This document shows, piece after piece, positions 3,933-5,489 of a DNA stretch of 5,489 bases (its first letter is position 1; the number at the start of each line of letters is the position of its first letter). The position numbers and the translations under genes were made by a program. Origin of the DNA: Oscillospiraceae bacterium. GTDB lineage: Bacteria; Bacillota; Clostridia; Oscillospirales; Acutalibacteraceae. The notes under the pieces were generated by a model. That model saw only the letters and a program-made list of their open reading frames with translations, had not been told where the DNA came from and did no database searches. The stretch covers positions 1 through 5,489 of the forward strand of contig JAHZCM010000131.1 of the NCBI GenBank assembly GCA_019422905.1. Direction: 5' to 3'.

Positions 3933-5489
3933 ATGAAGATCAAAATTGCACTTGCCGGCAACCCGAACAGCGGTAAAACCACATTGTTCAACGCGCTGAC
4001 CGGCTCCAACCAGTACGTCGGCAACTGGCCGGGCGTAACGGTGGAAAAGAAAGAAGGCAAGCTCAAAAAGCACGACGACATCGTGATCACCGACCTGCCC
4101 GGCATCTACTCCCTGTCGCCCTACACGCTTGAGGAGGTTGTCGCGCGGAACTACCTGATTCAGGAGCGCCCGGACGCGATCCTGAATATTGTGGACGGCA
4201 CAAACCTGGAGCGTAACCTGTATCTCACCACGCAGCTTACTGAGCTCGGCATTCCGGTCGTCGTTGCGGTCAACATGATGGACGTCGTCAAGAAAAACGG
4301 CGATAAGATCAATATCGAAGCGCTGTCCAAGGCGCTGGGCTGCAAGGTCGTTGAAATCTCCGCGCTGAAGGGCACAGGCATCATGGAGGCGACCGAAGAG
4401 GCCGTCAGAGCGGCGCAGGGCACCAAAACTGTTCCGCAGCACAGCTTCAGCGGTGTTGTGGAGCACGCGCTCGCACATATCGAAGAGGTTGCCGTGCACA
4501 AGCTGCCGGAAGAGCAGCAGCGCTGGTATGCGATCAAGATCTTCGAGCGCGACGACAAGGTGCTCGAGCAGTTGAATCTTTCCGGTGCGGACCGCGCGCA
4601 TATCGAAACCGATATCAAGGCCGCGGAAAAGGAATTGGACGACGATGCGGAAAGCATCATCACCAACGAACGCTACGTCTATATCGCTTCCATCATCAAG
4701 AGCTGCTATAAGAAAAAGAGCACGGGCGGACTGACCGTTTCCGATAAGATCGATAAGGTTGTCACAAACCGCATTCTGGCGCTTCCGATTTTCGCGGTTA
4801 TCATGTGCATTGTGTACTACGTTTCCGTCACGACGGTCGGTACGATTGCGACGGACTGGGCGAACGACGGCGTTTTCGGCGACGGCTGGCATCTCTTCGG
4901 TATCGGTACTTCCGAGTATGACGATGCGATGACCGATTATGCGGTTGAAAATGTCTGGACTGCGGATGTCGTTTCCACCGTTCAGGCGGCGACCGACGCC
5001 GGTGTCATCGGCGCGGACGAAGTGCTCGGCGCGATTGAGGACGAGGATTTCGGCGGCTTTGACGAGGCTTACGGCTCCTATGCGGATTCACTGGCTGAGG
5101 AGGGCTACGATATTTCCGAAACGGTTGACGCCGCTTTGGAGGAGGCGCCCGATCCGTCCGAATACGGTGTTTGGGTACCGGGCATTCCGGTGCTTGTTGA
5201 GAGCGGCCTTGAGGCGGTCGGCTGCGCAGACTGGCTTTCCGGCCTGATCCTCGACGGTATCATCGGCGGCGTCGGCGCAGTGCTCGGCTTCGTTCCGCAG
5301 ATGTTCATCCTGTTTATCTTCCTTGCGTTCCTGGAAAGCTGCGGCTACATGGCGCGTATCGCGTTTGTTATGGACCGTATCTTCCGCAAGTTCGGCCTTT
5401 CCGGCAAATCCTTTATCCCGATGCTCATCGGCACCGGCTGCGGCGTCCCGGGCGTCATGGCTTCTCGTACCATCGAGAACGAGCGCGAC
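3933..5489 (+). CDS. feoB: Ferrous iron transporter FeoB, 3' partial
   Basis: The frame stays open to the right edge, giving the first 519 residues of a protein that usually exceeds 650. FeoB imports Fe(II) across the cytoplasmic membrane. The N-terminal G domain is complete: P-loop GNPNSGKT (9-16), switch I VGNWPGVT (29-36), DLPG (54-57), NMMD (114-117) and SAL (143-145). A helical linker follows to about 270. The first membrane helix is near 281-306, a second near 437-467, then LESCGYMAR (467-475) and the conserved GTGCGVPG (500-507) with Cys503. Between the first two helices lies a much enlarged loop: residues 308-433 contain about 31 Asp/Glu, one His and no Lys or Arg. ATG 3933 is the first start after an in-frame TAA (3927-3929); the nearest purine-rich site, GGAAGGA (3912-3918), is unusually far away at 14 nt. 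Confidence 0.96.
   Translation, partial: MKIKIALAGNPNSGKTTLFNALTGSNQYVGNWPGVTVEKKEGKLKKHDDIVITDLPGIYSLSPYTLEEVVARNYLIQERPDAILNIVDGTNLERNLYLTTQLTELGIPVVVAVNMMDVVKKNGDKINIEALSKALGCKVVEISALKGTGIMEATEEAVRAAQGTKTVPQHSFSGVVEHALAHIEEVAVHKLPEEQQRWYAIKIFERDDKVLEQLNLSGADRAHIETDIKAAEKELDDDAESIITNERYVYIASIIKSCYKKKSTGGLTVSDKIDKVVTNRILALPIFAVIMCIVYYVSVTTVGTIATDWANDGVFGDGWHLFGIGTSEYDDAMTDYAVENVWTADVVSTVQAATDAGVIGADEVLGAIEDEDFGGFDEAYGSYADSLAEEGYDISETVDAALEEAPDPSEYGVWVPGIPVLVESGLEAVGCADWLSGLILDGIIGGVGAVLGFVPQMFILFIFLAFLESCGYMARIAFVMDRIFRKFGLSGKSFIPMLIGTGCGVPGVMASRTIENERD

Overview
The window reads as chromosomal DNA of a GC-rich, low-oxygen Firmicute, most likely a gut-type clostridium (Oscillospiraceae/Ruminococcaceae-like). 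The grounds are purine-rich Shine-Dalgarno sites of the AAGGAAGG type, a feoA-feoA-feoB ferrous iron operon whose first FeoA is the short clostridial type, and small DinB-like and serine-hydrolase genes of a style common in that group. This is inferred from protein style and layout, not from a marker gene. All genes are on the + strand. I see no tRNA, rRNA, CRISPR array, transposase or phage gene.

Region 1 (1-2978) holds three closely spaced hydrolase-type genes. The first (1-1053, cut at the left edge) fuses the end of an alpha/beta-hydrolase to a complete metallo-beta-lactamase-fold domain. The second (1119-1637) is a small DinB/YfiT-like protein with a three-histidine metal site. The third (1630-2916) is a beta-lactamase/penicillin-binding-protein-like serine hydrolase that overlaps the second by 8 bp and probably depends on it for translation. 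A long hairpin with a U-rich tail (2918-2978) closes the block. The substrates of all three are unknown.

Region 2 (2979-3278) is non-coding and becomes AT-rich. It carries a near-consensus promoter (TTGACA, 17 bp, TAAAAT) and three dyads of the form TTAG-N6-CTAA. One of these is a perfect 10+10 bp palindrome sitting on the expected transcription start.

Region 3 (3279-5489) is the ferrous iron uptake operon: a divergent feoA, a 149-bp spacer with a structured hairpin and what looks like the remains of another feoA, a canonical feoA, and the first 519 codons of feoB. A fourth TTAG-N6-CTAA dyad lies between the second feoA and feoB. FeoB would form the inner-membrane Fe(II) channel with its cytoplasmic G domain, and the FeoA proteins are small SH3-like partners. 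The operators suggest control by a metal-sensing repressor, plausibly of the DtxR/IdeR family, which is not encoded here. The most notable protein feature is a long, strongly acidic, Lys/Arg-free segment after the first FeoB membrane helix, in a loop that should face outside the cell. I found no wholly new multi-gene system; the points worth following are the operator set, the feoA remnant and the FeoB acidic loop.
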